Shown piece after piece: positions 1 through 8,836 of a stretch of DNA of 42,722 nt. The DNA is taken from assembly GCA_001898225.1 (NCBI GenBank), contig MKTJ01000029.1:1-42722 (forward strand), given 5' to 3'. This stretch comes from Chloroflexi bacterium 54-19 (GTDB taxonomy: Bacteria > Chloroflexota > Chloroflexia > Chloroheliales > Chloroheliaceae). The position numbers and the translations under genes were made by a program. The notes under the pieces were generated by a model. It did no database searches and was not told where the DNA came from. It worked only from the letters and a program-made list of their open reading frames with translations. Positions within the stretch are counted from its first letter, which is position 1. Every line of letters begins with the position of its first letter.

Positions 1-36
1 CTGGCGATTGCTCAGTTTTCCCTTTAGCCTCTCTTA

Positions 37-699
37 TTAGCAACATTGGTTAATTAAGGAATTAGGGGTGGCGTCAGGCCCCTGGCTGGGCGGTAAGTCA
101 GCGGGCGTGGCGGCTTCCAGGCTGCTCCCAGTCTGGTCCGCCCGGTTTCCGGCGGCCACGGCATAATCGTGTTCCCCGCTGGACTGGTTAAGGGCAAAAA
201 CCTGCTTGGCCGTCACGAGGGCTTCCGCGTCGGGAGTTTTGACCACCACCAGGACACGCCCACTTTTCAGGTTTTCCTCGTATTCCCTGGCCTGTTCCTC
301 CGGTAAACCGGACGCCACCAGGGCCCCGGCCACGCCACCTAAAGTGCCACCGATTAAAGCGCCGCCAACCGTAGCCGTAAAAATCCCCGCCGCTACAATC
401 GGCCCTATCCCCGGAATGAGGGCCGTTCCCCCGGCCAACAGCCAGCCCAGGGCCGCGCCAAGCGCCCCACCACCGATAGCCCCTCCAACCGCGCCATCCG
501 TAGCCTCCTTGCCTTCGTCGCTTTTTAGCTCGTTCAGGCTCGACATATCTTTGGCCGCTAACGACACCGCGTCAGCCGGAAATCCGGCCCCTTTTAAGTC
601 ATATACCACCTGTTCGGCCTGTTTTACATCGTCGAAGGTGCCGACCAGGATATAGCCGGACCGGTTATAATCATTCGTCTGTGTCAATTCTTTTTCCAT
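37..699 (-). CDS. General stress protein 17M-like glycine-zipper membrane protein
   Basis: The 220-aa product has three parts. Residues about 15-60 form an alpha/beta domain of the YflT/general stress protein 17M type (GTFDDVKQAEQVVYDLKGAGF). Residues about 70-135 are a long Gly/Ala-rich zipper with small-residue repeats that could insert in or pack on a membrane. After a short region with VLVVVKTPD comes a low-complexity tail ending in two cysteines. Family members are usually stress-induced, but their biochemical role is not established. An in-frame GTG at 738 would add 13 residues; I chose the ATG at 699 because AAGGGAAA lies just upstream and the conserved domain begins soon after. The gene is monocistronic as far as the window shows. 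Confidence 0.75.
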   Translation of the reverse strand: MEKELTQTNDYNRSGYILVGTFDDVKQAEQVVYDLKGAGFPADAVSLAAKDMSSLNELKSDEGKEATDGAVGGAIGGGALGAALGWLLAGGTALIPGIGPIVAAGIFTATVGGALIGGTLGGVAGALVASGLPEEQAREYEENLKSGRVLVVVKTPDAEALVTAKQVFALNQSSGEHDYAVAAGNRADQTGSSLEAATPADLPPSQGPDATPNSLINQCC

Positions 700-926
700 T
701 GTTGTTTCCCTTTTTTGTTTCTCCTTTATCCTTTTCACTTATATAAAAGCAGATTTCGGGCCGGGAATTTTTTATACTCACAATCAACATAATCTCCCTG
801 GGGTCGAACCGGTAAGGACAAGAGCGGATAAATTTAATACTTTCAGGTTTTTTTTGCTAAAATGCCAATTTGTTTCAATAATAAACCAGACAAAAAAAGG
901 GCTTAACAAATGGGGTTGGTCTTGTT

Positions 927-1085
927 CTAAACCAGGAAAGTCAGGACATTCGCGATGCCAATAAAAATAAAAGCAAACAAAATAAACAGGAGGGTTGCTA
1001 CTGCCCAGGGGTCTCTACTTTCGAACAATTTATTCACAAGGTTTTTAAGGCCAAGTGGATCGACTCCGCGGCCATCTTTAGGCAT
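927..1085 (-). CDS. Small single-pass membrane protein (52 aa)
   Basis: This short reading frame starts at an ATG and ends at TAG, giving 52 residues. A charged, soluble N-terminal half (PKDGRGVDPLGLKNLVNKLF, then ESRDPW) is followed by one strongly hydrophobic segment of about 22 residues (VATLLFILFAFIFIGIANVL) running to the C-terminus. This looks like a real tail-anchored small membrane protein because charge and hydrophobicity are cleanly separated and the amphipathic part precedes the helix. No strong Shine-Dalgarno sequence is visible. No function is recognised. It is on the same strand as the stress protein downstream, 227 bases away. Confidence 0.5.
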   Translation of the reverse strand: MPKDGRGVDPLGLKNLVNKLFESRDPWAVATLLFILFAFIFIGIANVLTFLV

Positions 1086-1298
1086 AGTCACACCGGCATG
1101 AAGTTTATTATTTAATTCGTTCTTTTTGAGTTATATTACATTGATGAGATTATAGCACACCCTGGCTAATTCATTTTACGAATTAACTCTTTTCTTTCTA
1201 TTTCCAGGTGATAATTTATCTAATATTTCAAGCTTGCCCAGATGGCCTGTATAAATCTCACTTCCGGTTCAGCTTGTGTGGTATATACTACGGTTTGT
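1086..1298. other. AT-rich intergenic region upstream of doxX-like gene
   Basis: No open frame with coding character is visible here. The stretch is AT-rich and carries only the promoter described next to it, at its right end. Confidence 0.5.
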
Positions 1299-1327
1299 TT
1301 GACTAACTATGATTTTTATAGTAATAT
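1299..1327 (+). promoter_or_regulatory. Sigma70-type promoter for the DoxX-like gene
   Basis: TTGACT (1299-1304), a 17-base spacer and TAATAT (1322-1327) lie about 70 bases before the ATG of the DoxX-like gene. The element is seen directly; activity is inferred. Confidence 0.55.
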
Positions 1328-1397
1328 TGTTATTAGTAGTTTTTGATGCTGGTGGGCCTTCATGTGAAGGACAAAATCTTAGAGTGAGAATTTTACA

Positions 1398-1769
1398 ATG
1401 AATATTGCAATATGGGCCCTTCAAATAATAGCGGGCCTGGCCTTTATCATGGCAGGGTTTATGAAGGTTACACAACCAATCCCGACCCTGGCGAAGACCA
1501 TGACCTGGGTCAATTCGTTCTCTCCGCCCTTCGTAAGATTTATAGGGGCGGCGGAATTCCTGGGTGGGGTCGGGCTTATCCTGCCCGCCGCGACCGGTAT
1601 TTTACCCTGGCTGACTATAGTGGCTGCTGCCGGACTGGCTATCGTGATGGCCGGGGCGGTAATCTATCACCTGCAACGCAACGAACTATCCCTGGTGACT
1701 CCTTCGGCGGTCTTGCTGGTGCTGTCGGTTTTAGTCCTGGTCGGGCGGTGGGTGGTCGAGCCTTTCTAA
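1398..1769 (+). CDS. DoxX family membrane protein
   Basis: The 123-aa protein has four hydrophobic segments (about residues 4-22, 45-63, 69-88 and 98-117). It has the DoxX-family opening, with a helix ending in AGFMKV followed by a short loop and then RFIGAAEFLGGVGLILP. DoxX proteins are small four-helix membrane proteins linked in some bacteria to thiol or quinone redox balance and oxidative stress; the exact role of this member is unknown. Its own promoter lies upstream and a strong terminator downstream, so it is probably transcribed alone. A second, divergent DoxX protein is encoded near 21 kb. Confidence 0.8.
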   Translation: MNIAIWALQIIAGLAFIMAGFMKVTQPIPTLAKTMTWVNSFSPPFVRFIGAAEFLGGVGLILPAATGILPWLTIVAAAGLAIVMAGAVIYHLQRNELSLVTPSAVLLVLSVLVLVGRWVVEPF

Positions 1770-1791
1770 GGCGGATTAAAAGTAGCTTTAT

Positions 1792-1831
1792 AAAAACTCA
1801 ACCTGTTAAGTTATAATTGGTTGAGTTTTTT
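1792..1831 (+). terminator. Rho-independent terminator after DoxX-like gene
   Basis: Inverted repeat AAAAACTCAACC (1792-1803) and GGTTGAGTTTTT (1819-1830), ending in a T-run, lies 22 bases after the DoxX stop codon. Confidence 0.85.
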
Positions 1832-1948
1832 GTTCCCTGAAAATTTTCCAAATAGCCTTTAATTGCCATTGGGAACGGCCCGGACCTGTGCTTTAATAAG
1901 GGCAGGGCTTTACTTTACTTCCAACTTCCGATTTTTTTACAAATTTTA

Positions 1949-3253
1949 ATGGAAAACCTGACCGAATCCGGCCTCGAACCGCAAACCGAACCCCCCACTA
2001 CCCCGGCTAAAGTCAGTCCGGGCTTTTCGGCTGGCATCGTCAATTTTTTCAAAGATAACCGGGAAGCGCTCCGCATCTGGCTGGGCTGGCGGCTGGTCCT
2101 TTTCATCCTGCCGGTCTTTGCCGCGGCCTTCGTGCCCCTGGCTTCATCTCTGCCCAAACCAAGCTTTAACAACGGCTGGGAGCCCTGGCTCGACCGGCTC
2201 GTCTGGGACTGGTCGCAAAGCGATTCGAAATGGTACCTGCTTATCGCCGGGCAGGGTTATATCAACGAGCAAACCACCGCTTTTTACCCGCTTTATCCCT
2301 TGCTGGTGCGGGTGGTTGGTTTTATATTCTGGCTGGGCCAACCGGACGAAGCCGCCTTCAGGTTAGCGGGAGTAGTCGTCGCCTCCGTCGCGGCCCTGGT
2401 CTTCTGCGTCTACTTCATGCGGCTGCTGGCCCTCGATTACACCCCACAGCTAACCCGCCTGGGCTTGCTTTACTTCGCGGCCTTTCCGACTTCTTTTTAC
2501 CTGTTCGCGGTCTATACCGAAAGTCTGTTCCTGGCCCTGAGCGTAGCCGCGTTTTATTTCGTCCGGCAAAACAAATGGTGGCTGGCGCTGGTCCTCGCTG
2601 CCCTGGCGGTCGTTACCCGCCAGCAGGGCTTGATTGTGGTGGCGGCCCTCCTGGTAGAATACGGCCACCAGCGGGAATGGCGCTGGCGGCGCTTAAACCG
2701 GCAAATGGCCTGGTTTGGGCTGCCGGTCCTCTCTCTAGCAGCCTGGCTCGGCTGGAACTGGCTGGCCTTTGGTAATGCGCTCATGCCGGTGGTAGCGACC
2801 CAAAAATACTGGGGCCGGTACATGGCCTGGCCCTGGTACAGCTATTTGCTCGATTTCGCCGGGCTGTTTTATCGCGAACCGGGCCAGAGCGGTTTTGACC
2901 CGGTCCAGTCCGCCGATAACCCTGCCCTGGCCCTGCCAATCTTAAACGTGGCGACAACCACCCTCTTTATCATCCTGGCAGTGGCCGGGTACCGGGCAAT
3001 GCGCAAAGGCCAATTCAGGGCGGCTTACTGGGTTCTGTGCCTGGGCTGTCTTTTGCAACCGCTTATTTCCCCGGTTCCGGGCGACCCCCTGGAATCTTTG
3101 CCCCGCTATCTGCTGCTGAGTTTTCCCTCTTTCGTGTTGCTGGCGCGCTGGGGCCAGCGTTCGCCGCTTTTCAATTATTGTTACCTGGGATTGAGCCTGG
3201 CGCTGGCGGGTCTACTGGTGGCCCGCTTTACATTGGGCTACTGGGTCGCTTAG
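1949..3253 (+). CDS. PIG-V-like integral membrane mannosyltransferase
   Basis: A 434-aa polytopic membrane protein with a cytosolic N-terminus (about 45 residues) and roughly nine to eleven hydrophobic segments. The first outer loop carries WSQSDSKWYLLIAGQGY. This corresponds to the W-D-x-x-W-Y-x-x-I-A-x-x-G-Y signature of the PIG-V (GPI mannosyltransferase 2) family and of bacterial GT-C enzymes that use polyprenyl-phosphate sugars. AFYPLYPLLVR and FPTSFYLFAVYTESLFLALS are further family hallmarks. Bacterial members probably add mannose to lipid or protein acceptors outside the membrane; the acceptor here is unknown. The ATG has no good ribosome binding site. A coiled-coil membrane protein gene follows 61 bases later. 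Confidence 0.8.
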   Translation: MENLTESGLEPQTEPPTTPAKVSPGFSAGIVNFFKDNREALRIWLGWRLVLFILPVFAAAFVPLASSLPKPSFNNGWEPWLDRLVWDWSQSDSKWYLLIAGQGYINEQTTAFYPLYPLLVRVVGFIFWLGQPDEAAFRLAGVVVASVAALVFCVYFMRLLALDYTPQLTRLGLLYFAAFPTSFYLFAVYTESLFLALSVAAFYFVRQNKWWLALVLAALAVVTRQQGLIVVAALLVEYGHQREWRWRRLNRQMAWFGLPVLSLAAWLGWNWLAFGNALMPVVATQKYWGRYMAWPWYSYLLDFAGLFYREPGQSGFDPVQSADNPALALPILNVATTTLFIILAVAGYRAMRKGQFRAAYWVLCLGCLLQPLISPVPGDPLESLPRYLLLSFPSFVLLARWGQRSPLFNYCYLGLSLALAGLLVARFTLGYWVA

Positions 3254-3314
3254 AATAAGATAGTTTTTATTCAGGCTGATTTACTTCAGGAGCTATCTCA
3301 AAAGAGTTTTCACA

Positions 3315-3794
3315 ATGGAATCTATTTTTTATGGGTTATTTTCAAAAACGGTCACCGGGGAGGCGGTCACGGTGGGAGCCTGGCTGCCTATAACCACCCT
3401 GGTGGCTTTGCTGCTGGTAATTGTCTTCCTGGCGTACCGGGGGATGCAAAAGAATTCCGGGAAGCCGCTTATCCGGCCCAGGACCCCGGCCCAGACCTTG
3501 AGCGAACGCAACGAAGAACTGAAGCGAAGCCTGGCCGAGATGCAGGCCCGCAACGCCGCCGAACTGGCCCAGACCAGGGCGATTCTAGACGAAGCCCGCG
3601 TGGAGGGGAACCAGGTAGTCAGGGAGACCTGGGAAGGCGTAATCGAGGCGACCAGGGAGGAGACTCGCCGGGCTAAAGCCGATATTATCAAGGCCCGTGA
3701 GGAACACCTGGCTGAATTGCGCCGGGAAGGAAACCGGATAGGGCAGGACGAACCGCCTTTGAACGGCAATTCCGAGCCACCCGCAACCCGGTAG
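3315..3794 (+). CDS. Single-pass membrane coiled-coil protein resembling ATP synthase subunit b
   Basis: The 159-aa protein has a short N-terminus, one transmembrane helix (about residues 25-45, LPITTLVALLLVIVFLAY), a basic Pro-containing hinge, and then a highly charged helix (about residues 55-140). The helix is rich in Glu, Arg and Ala with Ala every three to four residues, followed by a disordered tail. The stretch LDEARVEGNQVVRETWEG and the REETRRAKADII run look like the peripheral stalk of AtpF, but no other ATP synthase gene is nearby and the N-terminus does not match AtpF. It may be an AtpF-derived scaffold or simply a coiled-coil protein. It follows the PIG-V-like gene on the same strand. 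Confidence 0.55.
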   Translation: MESIFYGLFSKTVTGEAVTVGAWLPITTLVALLLVIVFLAYRGMQKNSGKPLIRPRTPAQTLSERNEELKRSLAEMQARNAAELAQTRAILDEARVEGNQVVRETWEGVIEATREETRRAKADIIKAREEHLAELRREGNRIGQDEPPLNGNSEPPATR

Positions 3795-3813
3795 AACCGG
3801 GTATTTCGTTCCC

Positions 3814-4947
3814 CTAATCGCCGGTAATTTCGAGATTGGCTTCGAGCAACCGGTGAGCTTTTTCGGCCAGGCTTTCCCAGGTGTAAAGGGCTAACAGACG
3901 GTCCTCCCCGGCCCGGCGGTCTTCCGGCGATTCCCGCAGGGCATCCTCGATTTGCTCGACAAATTCAGCCGGGGTCCGGCCTACCCTGACCACCGGAGTG
4001 TAGAGCGCCAGCACATCTTGCAGGGGGGTTGAAACCACCGGCTTGTGGGCGGCCACGTATTCGAGGGCCTTGTTCGGGCTGTAGTAATGGGTCGCTTCGT
4101 TGAGGGCATAGGGAATAAGCGCGACGTTAAAATGAGCCAGGTAGGCGGGCAACTCGTCGTAGCCTTTCATGCCGGGATAAAAGATGTTGGGAGCTACCGG
4201 CAAATCCTCCTGGCGAATCCGAGAAATAGGGCCGACCACAACCAGGCTCCAATCAGGCCGGGCCTGGGCGATATAGGCCAGCAAAGGCAGGTCCAACCGG
4301 TCATCAATAACACCGTAAAAACCGATGATGGGCCGCTTCAACCCGACCAACTCGCGGGGTTGGGTAAATTGGGCCAGGTTAGCTGCTGGGGCGAAATATT
4401 CCGCCTCAACGCCACCTGCCAGGAGGTGCGTCCGCGAATTAAAGAGCTTTTTTTCTTCGTAAAGGCTGGTGCAGCGGGCCAGGACCAGGCCGGCCTGCCG
4501 CAACAACTTTTCCTCTTTTTCCGCCAGGCCCGGTGTGGTTTCAGCGGCAGCCGCCAGCGACTCCAGGACATCGTAAACCAGGAAGCTGTGCGGGATAGCT
4601 TCGATAAAATCGAGGCCCAGGGGTGTGTAGAGCCACAATACCGGGCGCGAGAAACCTTCCTCGTATAAATATTCGCGCAGTAACTGGGTGTAAGTAGCCT
4701 GGGTTAGTGGATTCCCGTGACCAATCCAGCCCGGTTTAAGGGTTGGTTGAATCAGGCGCACAATAGTGACATCCTCGGCGCTATGGCCGGGCAAAACTTC
4801 CAGGTAAGGCTCGATCAGGCCGGGGCGGGTGACCGGTTCCTCCACGAAAAGGACTCGCCCGTACTTTGATAGGCTGGCAAGTAAATGCTGGGGACGCTGC
4901 CACACAAAATCCCATCTGAGGTGGCTTATGCAGACAATATCGCCCAA
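3814..4947 (-). CDS. Glycosyltransferase, GT-B fold (family 1/4-like)
   Basis: The 377-aa protein opens with IVCISHLRWDFVWQRPQHLL, a signature of a glycosyltransferase clade often found near exopolysaccharide genes. The C-terminal half holds the nucleotide-sugar side: KRPIIGFYGVIDDRLDLPLL, WSLVVVGPI, and the donor-site stretch YYSPNKALEYVAAHKPVVSTP, where the Glu usually binds the donor ribose. It is predicted to transfer a sugar from a nucleotide donor in the cytosol; donor and acceptor are unknown. Translation most likely starts at TTG 4947, because an in-frame stop lies two codons upstream and GGAG is placed about ten bases before it. The gene converges on the coiled-coil protein gene with only 19 bases between stops. 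Confidence 0.8.
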   Translation of the reverse strand: MGDIVCISHLRWDFVWQRPQHLLASLSKYGRVLFVEEPVTRPGLIEPYLEVLPGHSAEDVTIVRLIQPTLKPGWIGHGNPLTQATYTQLLREYLYEEGFSRPVLWLYTPLGLDFIEAIPHSFLVYDVLESLAAAAETTPGLAEKEEKLLRQAGLVLARCTSLYEEKKLFNSRTHLLAGGVEAEYFAPAANLAQFTQPRELVGLKRPIIGFYGVIDDRLDLPLLAYIAQARPDWSLVVVGPISRIRQEDLPVAPNIFYPGMKGYDELPAYLAHFNVALIPYALNEATHYYSPNKALEYVAAHKPVVSTPLQDVLALYTPVVRVGRTPAEFVEQIEDALRESPEDRRAGEDRLLALYTWESLAEKAHRLLEANLEITGD

Positions 4948-5275
4948 ATTTCATATTCTCCGATCTTTATATTATTCAGTTTTTAATCCCAGGATTTAAT
5001 AGATACTGCCGTAACCGGTAAACAAGTGGTACCAATAACCTGTTTCAACCTATTGAAAACCCTTAATATGCAAAAATCCTAACATCTTTTATTGCATATC
5101 CTGGGCCACTCGTCAATCGGGTTAAACCGTTTTTATCCGGTATTATTTGTCATTTTGCTTAAAAAGGGCCTTTCGATTTGGTCCCTTTAACCAGGCCGGA
5201 AGGGAAAATAGGTGCAACCTCGAAGATTAAGCAAAACCTGGATTTAAATTCGAGTGGCCGGGCCAGCCTTTTTTC
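4948..5275. other. Non-coding intergenic region before argB-like gene
   Basis: No convincing gene is visible. An imperfect stem (AAAAAGGGCC near 5160-5170 with GGTCCCTTTAA near 5179-5189) is present, but no known riboswitch fold was recognised. Confidence 0.4.
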
Positions 5276-5304
5276 TTGTACAGGCCGGGTCGGGATGATA
5301 CAAT
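5276..5304 (+). promoter_or_regulatory. Sigma70-type promoter for argB-like gene
   Basis: TTGTAC (5276-5281), a 17-base spacer and TACAAT (5299-5304) lie about 72 bases before the GTG start of the kinase gene. Confidence 0.6.
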
Positions 5305-5376
5305 TCAGCCTACCTGACAAGACTCAAAATGAAAGAGAAAACGGCAAGAAAAGGCTAGAAGGAGCTTAATAGTTTC

Positions 5377-6195
5377 GTGGATAAAAGAGTGATTGTGGTG
5401 AAGCTCGGCGGCAGCACCCTTGGCGGCCAGACCTCGACCGGCACCCCCGATACGACCCTGGAAGATATTTTAAAACTGGCCGCCGAAGGCTGGCCGGTAG
5501 TGCTGGTGCATGGTGGCGGGAATGCTATCAACGGCTTGCTCAAACAGTTGGGCCAGGAACCGCGCTTTCAAAACGGCCTGCGGGTGACCGACCGACCGGC
5601 CCTCGATGCCGCCCTGATGATGCTGCGAGGCCGGATTAACGCCGAACTGGTAGCGACCATCAACCGGGTCGGGCAAGGCCGGGGTATCCTGGCGCTTGGC
5701 CTGTGCGGGTTGGATGGACGGATGCTGGAAGCACGCCGGGAAACCGCTCATGGGGATATTGGCTTTGTCGGGGAAATTACCGGAGTCAACCCGGCGGTGC
5801 TGGACGCCGCGCTCGAAAAAGGCTTTCTGCCGGTGGTCGCGCCTATCGGGACCGCTACCGACGACCCTGAAACGGGCATGTACAATATCAACGCCGACAA
5901 CGCCGCGGCGCACCTGGCCGCCGCCCTGCAAGCTGAAGCCTGTGTCTTCCTGACCGATGTGCCGGGCGTGCTGGACGCCGAGAAAAAGACTATCCCGCAC
6001 CTGGACCGGACCAGCGTTACCAGGCTGGTGGATGATGGTGTCATTTACGGCGGGATGATACCAAAGATTGGCTCGGCCCTCAAAGCCCTGGAAGGCTCCA
6101 ACCGCGTCTTAATTATTGACGGACGCCCGGCCAACGCCCTTTACCAGGCCGTGACCGACCCTGGATTCAAAGCCGGGACCGTTTTTACCGCTTAA
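5377..6195 (+). CDS. argB: Acetylglutamate kinase family protein (ArgB/LysZ type)
   Basis: The 272-aa protein belongs to the amino acid kinase family. It has the N-terminal VIVVKLGGS motif, the glycine-rich VLVHGGGNAIN, the acyl-substrate stretch NGLRVTD, the NINADNAAAHLA stretch near the active site, FLTDVPGVLD, and the C-terminal YGGMIPKI lysine motif. ArgB phosphorylates N-acetylglutamate in arginine synthesis; LysZ phosphorylates the LysW-bound aminoadipate or glutamate. The sequence fits either, and no other arginine or lysine gene is next to it to decide. The GTG start is preceded by AGGAG about 14 bases upstream, a long spacing. It may be co-transcribed with the small gene that follows 44 bases later. 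Confidence 0.85.
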   Translation: MDKRVIVVKLGGSTLGGQTSTGTPDTTLEDILKLAAEGWPVVLVHGGGNAINGLLKQLGQEPRFQNGLRVTDRPALDAALMMLRGRINAELVATINRVGQGRGILALGLCGLDGRMLEARRETAHGDIGFVGEITGVNPAVLDAALEKGFLPVVAPIGTATDDPETGMYNINADNAAAHLAAALQAEACVFLTDVPGVLDAEKKTIPHLDRTSVTRLVDDGVIYGGMIPKIGSALKALEGSNRVLIIDGRPANALYQAVTDPGFKAGTVFTA

Positions 6196-6239
6196 CCAAC
6201 CGCATTAGTCCGACTAGAAGTAGTAGTTGCAGTAAACCT

Positions 6240-6596
6240 ATGGAAATTGTACTTTACCAGGACCATTACGATTTTCATTTCCGGGCCGGGCTCAAACCGG
6301 CCCAACTGGCCGAATTTTTGAACGTGCTGCCGCTCGGCTTCCAGTTCAAACGCTGGCCGGAAGACCAGTTTTTCGATACCGACCGGGGGCCGGGTGTCTT
6401 CTCCATCCACCTCAAACAATCCCCAGCCCACGACAGACCTATCCCGGCCAGCCAGGCCAATTATTTCATTCGCTGGACGGTCGGGGCCAAAGAACGCGAC
6501 TCTTACCGGAAAGCATCCGGTTTAGCCGGGGAACTCAGCCGGGAACTCGAAACCCGCCTCTGGCTGGTGGATGGCCGAAATAATGTTATTTCGTGA
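6240..6596 (+). CDS. Hypothetical protein (118 aa)
   Basis: A soluble, mixed alpha/beta 118-aa protein with no signal peptide or membrane segment. I do not recognise a family. It opens with MEIVLYQDHYDFHF and is rich in aromatic residues, and its last third (ASGLAGELSRELETRLWLVDG) looks like an amphipathic helix followed by a strand. It follows the acetylglutamate kinase gene and converges on the hydrolase gene with 5 bases between stops. Codon use matches its neighbours, which supports it being real. Confidence 0.6.
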   Translation: MEIVLYQDHYDFHFRAGLKPAQLAEFLNVLPLGFQFKRWPEDQFFDTDRGPGVFSIHLKQSPAHDRPIPASQANYFIRWTVGAKERDSYRKASGLAGELSRELETRLWLVDGRNNVIS

Positions 6597-6601
6597 AACG
6601 T

Positions 6602-7582
6602 TTAACGCGTCTTATTCCATGCTTTTTCGATTAAATCGAGCAGGACCGGGTAGACCTCAGCGGAATGGTCAGCTTTGGCGTTGGGGTCAATCAGGTCGTG
6701 GGGCAGTTTAGCCTCAGCGGGAAATTCGTAGGTGACGACCGGCCAGGTGGCGCGGGTCTGCCACAATTCTTCCAGGTGGTGTATCAAGGCGTTATTGATA
6801 ATGATGTCCGAGGCGTTTGAGACGACCGCGATGTTCTGGCAGGCCGGGGCATGTTTGCGGGCCGCCCGGAAGACCGCAATGCCCAGCCGGAAGAACTGGG
6901 CCGCCGCCCACGAGGAATTCTTAATCTGGACATAGGGCGGGGCGATAAGCAGGTTTTCGGGGGTGCGCAGGTTATAGATGTTCGGCAACCGCAAGAATAA
7001 CTTGGTATAAAGGCCGTTTAGAGGGACGTTCGAGCGGTAGAGGCCAAGCGAGGGCGAGATTACCAGGGCCGCTTCGATGGCGCTACAGAACTGGGCCAGC
7101 CACATCGCCAGCACCCCGCCGCCGGATAGCCCGATGACGCTTACTTTTTCGCCAAGCCCCTGCATAATCGCCAGGCTTTCCTCGGTAAAAGCCTTCAAGT
7201 CCTCGGCTTTAATATGTTTGAGGTCGCCGTTCAGGCGGTCAGCCATACCGTGGCGGGGCATACGCGGCACCAGCACGTTATAGCCCATGTTGAAAAAGGT
7301 CTGGCCGAGCTTTTCAAACTGCCTGGGGCAGTTGGTCAGACCGTGGAGCAGGAGGACCGAACGTTCGGTCTTGTGACCGTGGGCTAAGAGGATGGAATGG
7401 CAGGGGGCCAGGATTTCGACGCCTTCTTTGGCCGCCATCCCGGCCTGGAAACGGGCCACCGCTTCCTCGTAGGAAAGTTCCGGGACCGGATTTAAAATAG
7501 AAAGTTTACAGGTAGCAAGAGGCCGGAGAAGCCAGGCCAAAACCAGGATAATAAGCGCCAGCCCGGCCCACAGAAAAACCAT
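6602..7582 (-). CDS. Membrane-anchored alpha/beta hydrolase
   Basis: The 326-aa protein starts with a single transmembrane or signal-anchor helix (about residues 4-20), so the catalytic domain is probably outside the membrane. The fold shows SVLLLHGLTNCPRQF (oxyanion-hole HG motif, about residues 75-90), the nucleophile elbow GLSGGG with Ser153, and a late KLPHDLIDPNA that can supply the His. An Asp before it (NASDIIINN) is a candidate acid. The closest general match is the carboxylesterase/monoglyceride-lipase-like group; the substrate is unknown. An ATG start is used. Confidence 0.75.
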   Translation of the reverse strand: MVFLWAGLALIILVLAWLLRPLATCKLSILNPVPELSYEEAVARFQAGMAAKEGVEILAPCHSILLAHGHKTERSVLLLHGLTNCPRQFEKLGQTFFNMGYNVLVPRMPRHGMADRLNGDLKHIKAEDLKAFTEESLAIMQGLGEKVSVIGLSGGGVLAMWLAQFCSAIEAALVISPSLGLYRSNVPLNGLYTKLFLRLPNIYNLRTPENLLIAPPYVQIKNSSWAAAQFFRLGIAVFRAARKHAPACQNIAVVSNASDIIINNALIHHLEELWQTRATWPVVTYEFPAEAKLPHDLIDPNAKADHSAEVYPVLLDLIEKAWNKTR

Positions 7583-7755
7583 AAATCTTTCTTTCCTACC
7601 TCAAGCGTTAAAATTGTTAGAGTTAATTTTTGAAAATAAAGACCGGAAGGTTGCCGCCCTATTATAACGGCAGGGGCTGCTTCCACCAAATTTGGTTTGG
7701 TCCGGTCGCACCACCCGGTCTACCTTCCGGCCATAAATAAACCCGTATCGGGTCG

Positions 7756-8745
7756 TTATGCCCTGGTAAGGACAACTTTGCCCACCTGGTTGCCCGACTC
7801 GGCGTAACGGTGGGCCTCGGCCACTTCTTCAAAAGTGAATTGCCGGGGGTCAACCAGGGGCCGCACCTTGCCTGCGTCCACCAGTTTAGCAACCTCGGTA
7901 AGAATCTCGCCGTGATGGGCCCGGCCCTGCCCGGTCAGCATCGGCAGCAACATAAAGACTACGTGCAGGTTCGCCGCTTTGTTGCTGAGGGCGCTAAGGT
8001 CGTGCGAGCCGCCCGCCGCATTAGAAGCTACCTGCCCGTGAATTCGGACCGCCTGGAACGAAGCTTCCAGGTTTTTGCCGCCGACTGTATCAAAGACGAT
8101 GTCAAACCCTTTGCCGCCCGTATACTCTTTAACATATTCCTCGACACCGGTCGTTTTGTAGTTGATAACAACATCGGCCCCCAGTCCGCGGCCAATTTCC
8201 AGCTTTTTATCGGAAGAAGCGGTAGCAAAGACCTTTGCGCCAAAGGCTTTGGCAAGCTGGATAACGATATGGCCGACCCCACCGGTCGCGGCGTGGACAA
8301 GGATGGTCTGGCCCGGCTCGATTTTGACCTGGTCGACCAGCCCTTCCCAGGCCGTTAAGACCACGAGAGGCAAGGCTGCCGCCTCAGCCATCGTCAATGA
8401 TTGGGGTTTCAAGGCCACCAGGCCGGCATCGGCCAGCATGTACTCAGCCAGGGCCCCACCGGTCCCCCGCACACCACCCGCGCAGGCGTAAACTTCGTCG
8501 CCCACCTTGAAGCGGGTCACGCCCTCACCGACTTCCGCGACCGTCCCGGCTACGTCGCCGTGCAGGACCGCCGGGAGTTCCGGGGCAATTCCAGGGCCGT
8601 GCTGGCGTACCTTGTAGTCAACCGGGTTGATGCTGGTGGCCGCCACGCTTATGATGATATGGCCCGGCTTGACCTCAGGGCGCGGTATATCGGCGGTTTC
8701 AAAGACTTCGGGACCACCATAGCTACGGATAATCTGGGCTTTCAT
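7756..8745 (-). CDS. Zinc-independent quinone oxidoreductase-like MDR protein
   Basis: The 329-aa protein is a medium-chain dehydrogenase/reductase. The N-terminal GroES-like domain has SINPVDYKVRQHGP and VLHGDVAGTVAEVG. The Rossmann domain has ILVHAATGGVGHIVIQLAKAFGAKV, the AxxGxVG NADPH-binding motif with VFATASSDKK after it. The zinc-ligand cysteines of classical alcohol dehydrogenases are absent, which fits NADPH:quinone or enone reductases. The closing RPLVDPRQFTFEEVAEAHRY is typical. It is transcribed away from an HxlR regulator, an arrangement common for quinone- or electrophile-inducible oxidoreductases, so induction by reactive electrophiles is a reasonable inference. Confidence 0.85.
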   Translation of the reverse strand: MKAQIIRSYGGPEVFETADIPRPEVKPGHIIISVAATSINPVDYKVRQHGPGIAPELPAVLHGDVAGTVAEVGEGVTRFKVGDEVYACAGGVRGTGGALAEYMLADAGLVALKPQSLTMAEAAALPLVVLTAWEGLVDQVKIEPGQTILVHAATGGVGHIVIQLAKAFGAKVFATASSDKKLEIGRGLGADVVINYKTTGVEEYVKEYTGGKGFDIVFDTVGGKNLEASFQAVRIHGQVASNAAGGSHDLSALSNKAANLHVVFMLLPMLTGQGRAHHGEILTEVAKLVDAGKVRPLVDPRQFTFEEVAEAHRYAESGNQVGKVVLTRA

Positions 8746-8836
8746 TAAATTAGGCTCCTATTCTAAATTCTAAAAATCTTTTTTATATCAGGTTTCTCTC
8801 CAGCATTTCAAAATGGTAGAAGTAACCGTCAGTTTT

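Noticed and set aside
4045..4668. 207-codon plus-strand frame antisense to the glycosyltransferase
   Set aside because: The minus-strand glycosyltransferase has clear family motifs across the same bases.
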